Assembly (NCBI RefSeq): GCF_900099925.1 | Contig: NZ_FNDE01000008.1 | Location: 1-64,000, forward strand | Source of the DNA: Aneurinibacillus thermoaerophilus | GTDB lineage: Bacteria; Bacillota; Bacilli; Aneurinibacillales; Aneurinibacillaceae | Direction of reading: 5' to 3' | DNA length: 64,000 bases | In this document: piece after piece, positions 1 to 9,737 of the stretch | Position numbering within the stretch: the stretch's first letter is position 1 | Layout: each line of letters starts with the position of its first letter | Program-made: the position numbers and the translations under genes | The notes under the pieces: model-generated | What the model was told of the DNA's origin: nothing | The model's database searches: none | What the model saw: the letters and a program-made list of their open reading frames with translations, nothing else

Positions 1-733
1 GATTGCGTGATTCCCTATGATTTCAAACGATATGAATCCGAGAAGCAAAGTAAAATTCAACTGGCCTGTGAGCTTGTAGCGAATTTACCACGTTGTTCAC
101 AAAAGAAATATCTTCTTATTGATACATGGTATCCTGCCAAAAGTGTACTTGAAACAGCCGCACAATCTGGATGTCATGTAATCAGCGGCTTAAAAACCAA
201 TCGCATTTTTTATCCGCAAGGGATTCGTCAATCATTGAAAGAATTTGCGAACCATATTAGAAAAAGTGATACCGACCTTGTGACCGTCGGTCACACTTCC
301 TATCGTGTTTATCGTTATGAAGGAAAACTAAACATGGTTGAAAATGCTGTAGTGTTTTTATGTTGGGATGCCGCTGAGTCGCTCACCTTGAAAAACATGC
401 GAGCTTTTCTAAGTACAGATATTTCGTTATCTAGTGAACAAATTCTATCCTACTATAGCAAGCGATGGGTAATTGAAACATACTTTCGAACGATAAAGGG
501 TAATTTTTCGTTTGACTGTTATCAAGTACGAAGTACAAAAGCAATTCATCGTTTCTGGACACTGCTATCTTTGTACCGCTGCTTTTTGCATCCTTACAGG
601 ACACGCTACACTTCTAGATGGATTACAGCGATGGCGGGTAAAAAAAAGCCAAAGCTGGATTGAATTTGTCTATCAAGCAGCAAGAGCAGGAGAGTCGCTG
701 GATTTTATTCCAAAACAGCTGCAAGCTGCATAG
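1..733 (+). pseudogene. IS4/IS701-like DDE transposase, C-terminal part, frameshifted
   Basis: The reading frame is open from the window edge, so the 5' part lies outside. It holds a DDE-type core (LLIDTWYPAKS, then GLKTNR) and the C-terminal motif YYSKRWVIETYFRTIKG with the likely catalytic Glu. The frame then ends early near 663, whereas a second frame (about 590-733) continues with a plausible transposase tail (TGHATLLDGLQRW to LDFIPKQLQAA). A frameshift around 576-592 therefore breaks the gene. Family assignment within the IS4/IS701 group is from motif memory only. Probably an inactive insertion-sequence relic. Confidence 0.75.
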
Positions 734-880
734 GGAATTCTTCGTTTCTTTGTAGATGGTAAATTTTGTTTCTAATTTTTATAAAACTATACAAATCATC
801 TACCATAGTATACCCAACAATTGCTTTACTCCTTTTCCTTTTTAGCTCTTTTATTTTTTCAAACTTTCTCCTCATACGCC

Positions 881-1303
881 TCATCTGATGTTAGCCAGCA
901 TTTTGCTATAGATGCGGATTAAGTCCTCGATATCTTGGGCAGATAAGCACTCATAAAACTTCTTCATCAATTCTTTGCGTATTAATTGAGCTTTTTGTAG
1001 TGTTTCCCTTCCTTTCTCCGTAATTTCAAGCAGGACAATTCTTCGATCTTTTTCCGACCGTTTACGTTCCACATATCCTCCGGCAATCAAACGATCGGAC
1101 AGCCCGGTAACGGAAGGAAGCGTAATATTTAATTCGTTAGCCAAATCCGAGACCCGTTTAGGTCCCTGCGTTTCCAGGATTTCCAGCAGTAACGCCTGGG
1201 AACCTGTGAGACCGGATTCTGTGTTTTTGTGCAAATTGCTGTTGATTTTCCGGGATAGCACGCGGAAAATTTCTTCTAATTCCTCCAACAAGCGAGTATG
1301 CAT
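881..1303 (-). CDS. MarR-family transcriptional regulator
   Basis: A small winged-helix DNA-binding protein of about 140 residues, typical MarR length. The helix-turn-helix lies around VSDLANELNITLPSVTGLSDRLI and the wing carries the signature GGYVERKRSEKDRRIVLLEITEKG. MarR proteins are usually dimeric repressors released by small ligands. The start at 1303 is preferred because AGGAAG lies about 9 bases upstream; a start at 1321 is also open but has a poorly placed ribosome site. No obvious partner gene is adjacent, so the target is unknown. The upstream 1321-1588 stretch is AT-rich and probably holds the promoters. Confidence 0.85.
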   Translation of the reverse strand: MHTRLLEELEEIFRVLSRKINSNLHKNTESGLTGSQALLLEILETQGPKRVSDLANELNITLPSVTGLSDRLIAGGYVERKRSEKDRRIVLLEITEKGRETLQKAQLIRKELMKKFYECLSAQDIEDLIRIYSKMLANIR

Positions 1304-1588
1304 ATTGGTTTCTTCCTGCATCGTTTTTCAGCCCTTTTCCTCGGTTAATTAATGAGCTTTCGAATTATTAGTATAACTAACAATTCGATATTATATTGAT
1401 TTTTTATTTATTCGTCAACCGGTTGGGATATATTCTGACTTTTTTGAGATGGCTGATTTTATGTGGATTTGACACATAATGTTCATTGAATATTTAACGA
1501 AATGTTAAGAAATTAAAACATCACATTAAGAACTTCGTATTACAATGAAACTTGAAGAAGAAAGTACCTTGTGAGGAGGATATAAATT

Positions 1589-1744
1589 ATGAAAGATTGC
1601 GTAATCTGCGGCAAAGAAACGGAAGACATATGCATTTGCCAAGTTTGCATGGACGTTCAAGAGTTCGGTTATCCGTCGTTCCCGGCGTACGCGTTGGTTG
1701 AAAAAGAGGAAACAGAAGAAAAGGTATTGGAATTGGTCGGCTAA
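1589..1744 (+). CDS. Small Cys-rich (zinc-ribbon-like) protein, 51 aa
   Basis: Short reading frame with a strong ribosome site (GAGGAGG, 9 bases before ATG). The protein starts MKDCVICGKETEDICICQVC, giving Cys-X2-Cys and Cys-X-Cys-X2-Cys, a plausible zinc site, followed by an acidic tail. No family is recognised. A terminator hairpin follows at 1820, so it appears to be a single-gene transcript. Function unknown. Confidence 0.6.
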   Translation: MKDCVICGKETEDICICQVCMDVQEFGYPSFPAYALVEKEETEEKVLELVG

Positions 1745-1819
1745 TATACATTGTTGATGTTTTATTATTTGCTATTTTTACACACAATAAATCAGGATGT
1801 CTCTTTTTTATGAATGGAA

Positions 1820-1849
1820 AAACGGAGTGCCTTGTGTTGCACTCCGTTT
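1820..1849. terminator. Bidirectional terminator between convergent genes
   Basis: AAACGGAGTGC pairs perfectly with GCACTCCGTTT across an 8-base loop. It sits between the small Cys-rich gene (+) and the DUF2536 gene (-) and could serve both. Confidence 0.8.
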
Positions 1850-1853
1850 GCGC

Positions 1854-2060
1854 TTATTTCGCTTTGAAATGAACGACAGCGCTGTAAAGCGGACGCCCGG
1901 TTTCCGGATGGAAGGCGACGTGGTGGGTAACCGAATGTACTTCCAGCAGCAGCGCCTTGTTGTTTTCGATTTGCTCGTCGATTTTTCTCTCCAATGTCTT
2001 AAGGTCGTTTGCCTCGAAGAATTCGATCTTGTCATGAATGCGTTCCAATTTGAATTCCAT
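1854..2060 (-). CDS. DUF2536 family small protein
   Basis: A 68-residue protein starting MEFKLERIHDKIEFFEA and ending SAVVHFKAK, the pattern of the DUF2536 family of Bacillales (Bacillus subtilis YrzA-like, from memory). The middle is predicted helical and rich in Lys/Glu; the end looks like beta strands. An AAGGAGATAAACGCA ribosome site precedes the ATG. Function of the family is not known. Monocistronic, converging on the gene at 1589. Confidence 0.8.
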   Translation of the reverse strand: MEFKLERIHDKIEFFEANDLKTLERKIDEQIENNKALLLEVHSVTHHVAFHPETGRPLYSAVVHFKAK

Positions 2061-2291
2061 TGCGTTTATCTCCTTATCTTTAGTTTTTCCTTTACTCTAT
2101 CATTCTTATTATAGAAGGAAGGGAAGCGACCGGAAAGTGGGGGGGATTGTGTGGAAGATATGCCTGTCTTGCTGCGGAAAATTTTGATAGAATGGAAAAA
2201 AGAAGGCGAAAAACAGTGGAGAAAGACAGGCGTGTAGCCTGCCTTTTGCTTTTATTTTTATAATTGGGAGAGAAAAGGACGGGAAGATAGC

Positions 2292-3458
2292 ATGAAGTTT
2301 TTTCATACGGCCGACTGGCACTTGGGGAAAATTATCCAGTCAGTACATATGACAGAAGATCAAGAATACATTTTACGTCAATTTGTGGCAGCGGCATGCG
2401 AAGAAAAACCGGATGCTATTATTATTGCCGGCGATGTATACGATCGGGCGGTGCCGCCTACTGAAGCGGTTGATTTGTTGAACAGCGTATTCAACGAACT
2501 TGTCATAGAGTTAAACATCCCGGTACTGGCGATCGCAGGGAATCACGACAGTCCGGACAGGCTGGAATTCGGCAGTCGGATTATGAAAGACAACGGCCTC
2601 TATATCGCCGGGCGGTTTCGCGCTGTGTTCGAGCCGGTCGTGCTTTGCGATGAATATGGGCCGGTGCATTTTTACCTTGTGCCATATGCCGAGCCGGGAC
2701 GGGTTCGCCATGCGCTCGGGGATGAAACGATTCGTACCCATGATGATGCGATGCGAGCGGTTACGGCGCGAATTGTCGAAAATATGGATTCAAAAGCGCG
2801 GCATGTATTCGTCGGTCACGCGTTTGTCACCCCTACAGGTGAAAAAGAAGAAGGTGTAGAAAACGCGAGCGACGCGGAACGTCCGCTTTCCATCGGCGGA
2901 GCTGAGTATGTTCACGCCCGTCATTTTGCGCCGTTCCATTATACTGCGCTCGGCCATCTGCATCAGGCGCACCACGTCGGAAGCGAGGTCATCCGCTATG
3001 CCGGCTCGCCGCTGAAGTATTCTATTTCCGAAGAGCACCACAGGAAAGGGTTCTATATTGTTGAATTGGACGGGCAGGGGAAGGTACGTGTCGAAAAGCG
3101 CCCGCTTGTGCCCCGGCGTGATATGCGCACGGTTAGCACAACCATTGAGGAACTGGAAACACACGAACGAAGCGACGATTATGTGTTCGTAAAGCTGTTG
3201 GATGAAAATCCGGTGCTTTCCGCCATGGAACGTGTGCGCACCGTATATCCAAATGCAATGCATGTATCGCAAAATTTGATGGCGCGGCAGGCGACCGAGC
3301 TTGTCGCTGAGCGGATCGAGCAGCCGGAAAAAGATGATATTGCCTTATTCCGCGCGTTTTATAAAGAAATTCGCGGTATGGAACTAACGGAAGAGAAAGA
3401 GCGTATTTTCCGCGAAGTGCTTGAAGAAGTGTTCGCGAAAGAAGGGGAGAAAGTATGA
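2292..3458 (+). CDS. sbcD: Exonuclease SbcD (Mre11-type nuclease subunit)
   Basis: Metallophosphoesterase nuclease of the SbcCD complex, which cleaves hairpins and trims DNA ends. Metal-binding motifs are in order: ADWHLGK near the start, GDVYDRA, GNHDSPDR, and GHLHQAH around residue 220. The length (388 residues) is normal. The stop overlaps the sbcC start by 4 bases (ATGA), showing translational coupling. First gene of a four-gene run that continues into mcrBC-like genes. The upstream 230 bases hold a weak hairpin (2227-2241) and the likely promoter. Confidence 0.97.
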   Translation: MKFFHTADWHLGKIIQSVHMTEDQEYILRQFVAAACEEKPDAIIIAGDVYDRAVPPTEAVDLLNSVFNELVIELNIPVLAIAGNHDSPDRLEFGSRIMKDNGLYIAGRFRAVFEPVVLCDEYGPVHFYLVPYAEPGRVRHALGDETIRTHDDAMRAVTARIVENMDSKARHVFVGHAFVTPTGEKEEGVENASDAERPLSIGGAEYVHARHFAPFHYTALGHLHQAHHVGSEVIRYAGSPLKYSISEEHHRKGFYIVELDGQGKVRVEKRPLVPRRDMRTVSTTIEELETHERSDDYVFVKLLDENPVLSAMERVRTVYPNAMHVSQNLMARQATELVAERIEQPEKDDIALFRAFYKEIRGMELTEEKERIFREVLEEVFAKEGEKV

Positions 3459-6400
3459 GGCCGATTAAAGTGACGATGACAGCGTTCGGACCGTATAAAC
3501 ACAAAGAGACAATTGATTTTACGGAATTGGGCGAACATCGTCTGTTTGTCATTTCAGGAAACACCGGCGCAGGCAAAACAACCATTTTTGATGCCATCTG
3601 TTTCGCGCTGTACGGCGAAGCGAGCGGTGAAGAGCGCAATGATGCCAAGTTTTTGCGCAGCCATTTTGCCGCTGATGACGTACATACGTCGGTGGAACTA
3701 ATTTTTGAGTTGCGCGGACGGACGTACCGCGTGTTCCGCCAGCTTGGTCATGTAAAAGCTGGAAACAAAACAGCGACTGGAGCGCAGATTGAACTGTACG
3801 AGGTGACAGGCGATGGGGAAGTGCCGTGTGTGGATCGGTTTACCGTGAACGACGTAAACCAAAAAATTGAGAGTTTGCTTGGTTTGACCAAGCATCAGTT
3901 CAGCCAGATCGTAATGCTTCCACAGGGCGAGTTCCGCAAGTTGCTTACATCCGAAACGGAGAACAAGGAAGAAATTTTGCGCCGGATTTTTAAAACCGAG
4001 CCGTACCAAGCGGTAGAAGACGCGTTGAACCGCCGGCGGAAAGAAGCGGATCGGCGCGTGGTGGAAGCGTGGAAAGAGCAGGAGAAATTCATTAGCCAGA
4101 TTTCGGCTTTTTTGCCGGAGCGCGAGGGTGCGTTGTTATTTGTGGCGCTTGAACAGGAGACGCGCAACATCCACCAGATTATGACGGGACTTGCCGAAGA
4201 GTATGCGTACCATGATACGCAGGCAATGATACATAAAGCAAGGCTGGCGCAGGTGGAGGAAGCTTACAGGACAAAAAATGAAACCTATCACCGGGCGCGG
4301 AACATAAACGAGAGGTTCGCTGAACTAGACAGGAAGCGTGCGGCCGCGGAGGAGTTGGAGAATAAGACGGAAGTGATGGAGCGCATGGAAGCACGGCTCC
4401 TTTGCGCCGAGCGGGCAGGCAGAATTGAAGCGCATGAAGAGCACTGGATGTCGGCACAGCGGGAAGAAGCGGAGAAGGAGCGGGAATTGGCGCGAGCGCG
4501 AGAAGCCGAAGCGTGGGCGAAAGAGCGCCTCGCGCAGGTAAAGCGGACGTATGAGCAGGAGGAAGCGCGTGAGCCGGAACGTCAGACCGTAGCGCGTGAA
4601 GTGGAGCGTATGCGGGAAATGCTGTCGGTGGTGGAAGCGCTCAGCCAAAAAGAGGGCAAGTTGCGGGAGCGAAAGCAAAAGCTTGTACAGCTTGAAGAAT
4701 CGTTAGTAGAGGCCGTGCGTCGGCAGGAAGCTGCCAAGGAGCAAAAGGCTGCGCTTCTTGCGGAAATAAAGGAACTGGAAGGAAAAGTGGTAGCGCTCGC
4801 CCGGAAACGAGAGCGTCTAGCGGAGATGCGGTTACAGTTTCGCGCTGTGGATAAATACATGGAATGCGAACGTTCTTTGTCTGCGTTAAAACGGGAAGTA
4901 GAAGCGAAGCGGGCGGCGTGCACAGCGGCCGGACAGGAATACGAGGCGCTGGAGCGGCGCTGGATTGAAGGGCAGGCGAGCCTGCTTGCCCTGCACCTGC
5001 GCGACGGGGAGCCATGCCCGGTCTGTGGCAGCGCGGAACATCCGAAAAAAGCCGGAAGCTACGGTCACATTCCGACGAAAGAGCAACTACAGGAGGCCAA
5101 GAAAGCGCGTGATGAAACAGAGAAAGCACTTCGTGCGGCTGAGGCCAGGCTTAATGCTGGGCAAGAGTCATTGAAGGGATACGCGGAAGAGATGGCTTCC
5201 TATGGCTTTGATCCTTACGAGGTACGCGACGTGCATGCGGGCCTTGTTCGTGAAGGGCAGAAGCTGCGGGCAGAAGTAGAGACGTTGGAACGGGACGAAA
5301 TGAAGCTGGCTGAACGGAGGCAAGAATACGAGCGGCTCGAAGCACAATGGGAGCGGCAGGCCGAACAGAATAGCAGGCTGGAGCGTGAGTTGCAGGAGAT
5401 GCGAATCGCCTATGAAAGAGAGCGCGCCGCATATGAGACCCAGCTTGTATCGGTGCCGGAACCGCTTCGCTCGCTTGATATTTTGCGTAAGCACTATCAG
5501 GAAGCGGTACAGCGTAAGGAAGAAGCAGAGGTGAAATGGAAGCGTACGCAGGAGCAGTACCGCCATGCATCCGAACAGGCGCTTAAGGCAAGTAGCAACG
5601 TGCAGCACGCGCAAAAGTTGCTTGCGGAAGCGGCCGTGCGGAACACGCAGGCGGAACAGCGGTTTGCGGAAGCGCGCTTCGAAGCCGGGTTTATGACGGT
5701 CGAAGCGTATCGGGAAGCGAAGTTGCCCGCGCCGGAACGCGAGCGGATGAAGAAGGAGTTGGAACGCTTTGCCGCAGAGAAGACCGCGGTCATGGCGCAG
5801 CTTAAAGAGCTGGAGCGGGAGCTTGCCGGTAAAGAGCGGTTCGATACGCAGGCGCTTTTGCGCGAATTGGAATGCCTTAAAGCGGAATGCAACGAAGCGC
5901 GCGACGCGCACCGCGCCGCGTTAAACTGCCGCGATAAAGCGCATGAACTCGCCGAACATATCGCTAAAGCGAATGAACGGGTAAAGGCAGTGGAAGAAGA
6001 GCGAGCGTGCATCGCTGATCTGTATGATGTGGTGCGCGGAGAGAATCGGTACAAAATTTCATTTGAGCGGTATTTGCAGATTGAGTTTTTGGAAAAAATT
6101 ATTCAGATGGCGAACGAGCGGCTGTATAATCTTTCGAACGGGCAGTTCCAGTTGCGGCGCAGCGATCGGCTTGAAAAACGGGGACGCCAGAGCGGGCTCG
6201 GACTGGATGTATACGACGGATATACCGGGTATACGCGCGATGTCAAGACATTGTCCGGCGGCGAAAAATTTAACGCTTCCCTTTGCCTTGCGCTTGGGAT
6301 GGCCGACGTTATTCAGGCGTACCAGGGAGGGATTTCGATTGAAACGATGTTCATTGACGAAGGATTTGGCTCACTTGACGATGAATCCCTGCATAAAGCG

Positions 6401-6550
6401 ATTGATACGCTAATTGAATTGCAGAGTTCCGGCCGTATGATCGGGGTCATTTCGCATGTGCAGGAACTGAAAAGCGCGATACCGGCCACGCTTGAGGTGC
6501 AGAAGACGAAAGAAGGGTACAGCCGGACAAAATTCGTGCTAAGAGAATAG
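3455..6550 (+). CDS. sbcC: Exonuclease SbcC (Rad50-type SMC ATPase)
   Basis: ATPase partner of SbcD. The N-terminal Walker A is GNTGAGKTT (about residue 35). Two long Arg/Glu-rich coiled coils flank a zinc hook CPVC (Cys521 and Cys524, almost exactly mid-protein). The C-terminal lobe carries the signature LSGGEKF and Walker B FIDEGFGSLD. The length, 1031 residues, is normal for Rad50/SbcC. Very GC-rich codon use compared with most of the window. Only 12 bases separate it from the next gene, so the restriction-like genes are probably cotranscribed. Confidence 0.97.
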   Translation: MRPIKVTMTAFGPYKHKETIDFTELGEHRLFVISGNTGAGKTTIFDAICFALYGEASGEERNDAKFLRSHFAADDVHTSVELIFELRGRTYRVFRQLGHVKAGNKTATGAQIELYEVTGDGEVPCVDRFTVNDVNQKIESLLGLTKHQFSQIVMLPQGEFRKLLTSETENKEEILRRIFKTEPYQAVEDALNRRRKEADRRVVEAWKEQEKFISQISAFLPEREGALLFVALEQETRNIHQIMTGLAEEYAYHDTQAMIHKARLAQVEEAYRTKNETYHRARNINERFAELDRKRAAAEELENKTEVMERMEARLLCAERAGRIEAHEEHWMSAQREEAEKERELARAREAEAWAKERLAQVKRTYEQEEAREPERQTVAREVERMREMLSVVEALSQKEGKLRERKQKLVQLEESLVEAVRRQEAAKEQKAALLAEIKELEGKVVALARKRERLAEMRLQFRAVDKYMECERSLSALKREVEAKRAACTAAGQEYEALERRWIEGQASLLALHLRDGEPCPVCGSAEHPKKAGSYGHIPTKEQLQEAKKARDETEKALRAAEARLNAGQESLKGYAEEMASYGFDPYEVRDVHAGLVREGQKLRAEVETLERDEMKLAERRQEYERLEAQWERQAEQNSRLERELQEMRIAYERERAAYETQLVSVPEPLRSLDILRKHYQEAVQRKEEAEVKWKRTQEQYRHASEQALKASSNVQHAQKLLAEAAVRNTQAEQRFAEARFEAGFMTVEAYREAKLPAPERERMKKELERFAAEKTAVMAQLKELERELAGKERFDTQALLRELECLKAECNEARDAHRAALNCRDKAHELAEHIAKANERVKAVEEERACIADLYDVVRGENRYKISFERYLQIEFLEKIIQMANERLYNLSNGQFQLRRSDRLEKRGRQSGLGLDVYDGYTGYTRDVKTLSGGEKFNASLCLALGMADVIQAYQGGISIETMFIDEGFGSLDDESLHKAIDTLIELQSSGRMIGVISHVQELKSAIPATLEVQKTKEGYSRTKFVLRE

Positions 6551-6562
6551 GAGGAAGCAGCA

Positions 6563-8518
6563 ATGCCTCATCGACTGGCGGAATGGATACAGGCGTACCT
6601 GGCGGATACGGAAAGCAGGAAGCAGGCGGATGAAATGGAAGAAAAACGTGCGGCGTTCCGCGCTCATTTCACGGAGCTTGAGCGGCTGCGCCAAGGTGAG
6701 ATCACGCTGGAACAGTTTAAAAAAACGCTGGACCATAAAACGAAGATCAAGCACGTTATCGGCGGAAAAAAAGTGAATATCTGGGGATTCAGTGGTTTTT
6801 CCGGGCAAATGTTTTTCAACCAACTGTACAATCAAGCCGTGTCCGCTGGTATGGTGGACGAGCTCACCGCTGCTTTTCTTGCTGCAACGGAAATTCCCGC
6901 GTTAGGGACGGGTGGATATAGGTGGACCACAGAAAAGCTGGAGGCATTCGCAGACGCGGTGTTTCGGACGCAAAAGGCGGCGACGGAAAAAGGATATCCG
7001 TCCCAAAAATGTGCGTCCGTCAAGTTTTCCACGTTTTTTCTGAGTTTTTTTTGGAATTTGCAGGACCCGGGAAGATACCCTATCTATTACCGCGCGGACC
7101 GCGACGCGCTGGCATATTTCGCTTATGATACGGATGGACAGGAGCGCCCGTTTGACAGTGGAAGTTACATGCGGTTTGTCCGGATTTTGTTTGAACTGCG
7201 TGAAGAAATCGGGCGAATAAGCGGCGAGACATGGAGTTTGCCCGAGTTGCAACACTTTTTGTTTTATGTTGCGCGGCACGCGGGTGAGATAGAGAGCTCG
7301 CCGCCCGGAAAAGGAAGCTTGCAGGCGGATCGGTTTGCCCAGCGGCTTACGCGCTTGCTCAGGGAGTATGGTTTTCTTGTTTCAAATGCGGAAGAGGTTG
7401 AGGCTGTGCAATTGGAACTTGGCGAAGAGTACCGGGACAAAGTAATCTGGCGGTTTGCGGGCAGCGAAGGGAATGCAACGTTCGCTTATGTTTTTGTATG
7501 GGATGTGCCCGGAGAGTACATTTGCGCGATTCATGAAGAAAACGAAGAAGGCTTTTTGCGGAAGAGGTATACGATTGAAACGGAAGATGAAAACACGTTT
7601 TTAAAAGAATTTGAGACATACCTTGCCCGCAAAGGAGACGAGACACGATTCTATACGCTGGACGACATGGCGGAAGATACGTATCTTCCGCGCGCGACGC
7701 TGGAAGAATGGCTTAGTTTGCTGCACGAGAAGAAACAACTGATTTTGTACGGTCCGCCCGGCACGGGCAAAACATACGCCGCCCAGCGTCTGGCAAAAGT
7801 AATCGCTCAGAACGAACGCCGGGTTTGTCTTATCCAATTTCACCCTTCCTACACGTACGAAGAGTTTATCGAAGGATTGCGGCCGGAAGTGGTCGAAGGG
7901 GAAAACGGGGTTACGCACATGAATGTTGTAGTCAGGCCCGGCGTATTTCTTGAGCTGTGCAATGAAGCGCTAAAGCAAGAGAATAGAGAATGCGCGTATG
8001 TTATGATTATTGACGAGATTAACCGGGCCAACACGGCCAAGGTGTTCGGGGAATTGCTGTACGCGCTTGAGTATCGAAACTTTCCGGTGCCTTTGCCGTA
8101 TTCCAAAAGCAAAATGGTGGTACCGGATAATGTGTATATCATCGGTACGATGAATACGGCCGATCGCTCGCTATCGCAGCTTGATTTTGCCCTTCGGCGC
8201 CGCTTCCCGTTCGCGCGCTTTTCCCCATATGAAACAGAGCAGGCGCTAGAGCGTTATCTGAAGCGACATTATCCGGATTTAGCGTGGCTTGCAGAAGCGG
8301 TGCACGAAGCGAACCGGCGAATCGGGAATTTTGATTTTTGGCTTGGTCATGGCTATTTTATGAACCGCGGTTTGTCCGCGGAAAAAATACGGCGCATTTG
8401 GAAGTATGAAATTATTCCGTATCTGGAAGAATATTTCATCTGCGAGCCGGAGCGGGTGCATGAATTTGAGCTAGAAGCGCTGCTTGCTGAGAGGAAGGAA
8501 CGATATGAGGGAATATAA
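6563..8518 (+). CDS. mcrB: McrB-like AAA+ GTPase subunit of a McrBC-type restriction system
   Basis: The C-terminal half is the McrB motor: Walker A GPPGTGKT at 397-404, Walker B VMIIDEINRAN at 480-490, and the family hallmark MNTADRS at 530-536, the NTxD motif linked to GTP binding. McrB hexamers drive translocation together with McrC. The N-terminal ~380 residues should be the DNA-recognition part; I do not recognise them as the classical methylcytosine-binding domain. A segment near residues 145-185 (KFSTFF through YPIYYRADRDA) looks like a separate domain. The AGGAGG site before the ATG is strong. The gene overlaps mcrC by 14 bases. Confidence 0.9.
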   Translation: MPHRLAEWIQAYLADTESRKQADEMEEKRAAFRAHFTELERLRQGEITLEQFKKTLDHKTKIKHVIGGKKVNIWGFSGFSGQMFFNQLYNQAVSAGMVDELTAAFLAATEIPALGTGGYRWTTEKLEAFADAVFRTQKAATEKGYPSQKCASVKFSTFFLSFFWNLQDPGRYPIYYRADRDALAYFAYDTDGQERPFDSGSYMRFVRILFELREEIGRISGETWSLPELQHFLFYVARHAGEIESSPPGKGSLQADRFAQRLTRLLREYGFLVSNAEEVEAVQLELGEEYRDKVIWRFAGSEGNATFAYVFVWDVPGEYICAIHEENEEGFLRKRYTIETEDENTFLKEFETYLARKGDETRFYTLDDMAEDTYLPRATLEEWLSLLHEKKQLILYGPPGTGKTYAAQRLAKVIAQNERRVCLIQFHPSYTYEEFIEGLRPEVVEGENGVTHMNVVVRPGVFLELCNEALKQENRECAYVMIIDEINRANTAKVFGELLYALEYRNFPVPLPYSKSKMVVPDNVYIIGTMNTADRSLSQLDFALRRRFPFARFSPYETEQALERYLKRHYPDLAWLAEAVHEANRRIGNFDFWLGHGYFMNRGLSAEKIRRIWKYEIIPYLEEYFICEPERVHEFELEALLAERKERYEGI

Positions 8519-9737
8519 ACGGCAATATATTTTGCGTGAACACGAAACGTTGGAGGGCGTGGAGCTGGCCTCGGCAAGCGCTGAAATGTTGCGGCGAGAA
8601 TTTTCGTACGCGCTGACGCTTCGTCCGTCCGTGCGAGGGGGGTGGGAGCTCAAGGCTGGCTCTCATATCGGGCGCATTGAACTTAAGGATGCCTCCATAC
8701 GTATTCAGCCTAAGCTGCCAGCGGATATCGTATGGGAATGGCTGGCCCGGGCGTACGACATTCGTTCGCTTCGCTTTTATCAAGATAGGAGCGGATTTAC
8801 GGAAAAGCCAGGCGACTTGGAGTGGCTTGTGAAGTTGTTTATTGCTGAATGCAGGGATATCGTCCGACGCGGCCTGTGCAGAGGATATGTGTCGCGGACG
8901 GAGAAATTGGGGGGTGTCCGCGGTCAGCTCGCTGTACCGGAGACGTTGCGCTTGTGGAGTAAGCAGGAGTATCGGTTCGGTTGTACGTATGACGAACATA
9001 CGGAACGAGTGCCCGAGAATGGCGCGATTTACGCCGCGCTGTACGATATGGAAAGAAGGAGCTACCATGATGCGAGCATCAGGCGGGAGATTAAGGAACT
9101 TATGCGCTTGTTCGTTGCGGGACGGGAATCAGAAGAGCAAAGGGGACGTCCGCGGTCAGCGCGGGAGCGGCTCGTCGAAGTGGAACGCATTCCGATAACA
9201 CGGCTTAACCGGCATTACGCGGATGCGCTGAGCCTATTGCGCCTGTACTGGCGGGCGGCGGGGCTCTCGATGCATGCAGGGCATGTGTATTGCGAAAGTT
9301 TCGTGCTAGATATGAACGAATTATTTGAACGCTATATCGCTCGGCTGTTATCCGAGGAGTTGCGGCCGCACGGGATTAAGGTGCGCATACAGACACGGCA
9401 CTGGCTGGGGGAAGGCGGGCGCCTTGTGGTGATTCCTGACATTCTTTTGCAAGACACGATCGGACGGGAAATTGTGCTTGATACGAAATATACAGAGCGT
9501 GCTAGGGGATATGCGGAGCATCCGCATGTGTACCAAATGCTAGCATATATGACGGCACGCAGGGCCGATACCGGAATTTTGCTGTATGCTTCGGGACCGG
9601 AGTGCGTTGATCGTATTCGGAATACGGGACAGACGATTTATCGCTGGAGTCTGGGTCTTGATGTTCCTCTTGCGGTGAGCGAACATGAACAGCATACAAA
9701 ACGAATCATCGCACGAATCCTCCGCCTGTTTTACTAG
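8505..9737 (+). CDS. mcrC: McrC-like PD-(D/E)XK endonuclease subunit
   Basis: The nuclease partner of McrB, 410 residues. The catalytic core is visible: Pro311-Asp312 in VIPDILL, then LDTKY with Asp326 and Lys328. The N-terminal part (GRIELKDASIRIQPKLP, VRGQL) matches the McrC/LlaJI-type recruitment domain. The start at 8505 is chosen because AGGAAGG lies just upstream inside the end of mcrB; an earlier ATG at 8484 lacks a good site. Last gene of the sbcD-sbcC-mcrB-mcrC run. Whether the target is methylated DNA depends on the unrecognised McrB N-terminus. Confidence 0.92.
   Translation: MREYKRQYILREHETLEGVELASASAEMLRREFSYALTLRPSVRGGWELKAGSHIGRIELKDASIRIQPKLPADIVWEWLARAYDIRSLRFYQDRSGFTEKPGDLEWLVKLFIAECRDIVRRGLCRGYVSRTEKLGGVRGQLAVPETLRLWSKQEYRFGCTYDEHTERVPENGAIYAALYDMERRSYHDASIRREIKELMRLFVAGRESEEQRGRPRSARERLVEVERIPITRLNRHYADALSLLRLYWRAAGLSMHAGHVYCESFVLDMNELFERYIARLLSEELRPHGIKVRIQTRHWLGEGGRLVVIPDILLQDTIGREIVLDTKYTERARGYAEHPHVYQMLAYMTARRADTGILLYASGPECVDRIRNTGQTIYRWSLGLDVPLAVSEHEQHTKRIIARILRLFY

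Noticed and set aside
4179-6054. Several long open frames on the minus strand inside sbcC
   Set aside because: They are Arg/Ser/Leu-rich mirror frames of a GC-rich coiled-coil gene, with no ribosome sites or domains.
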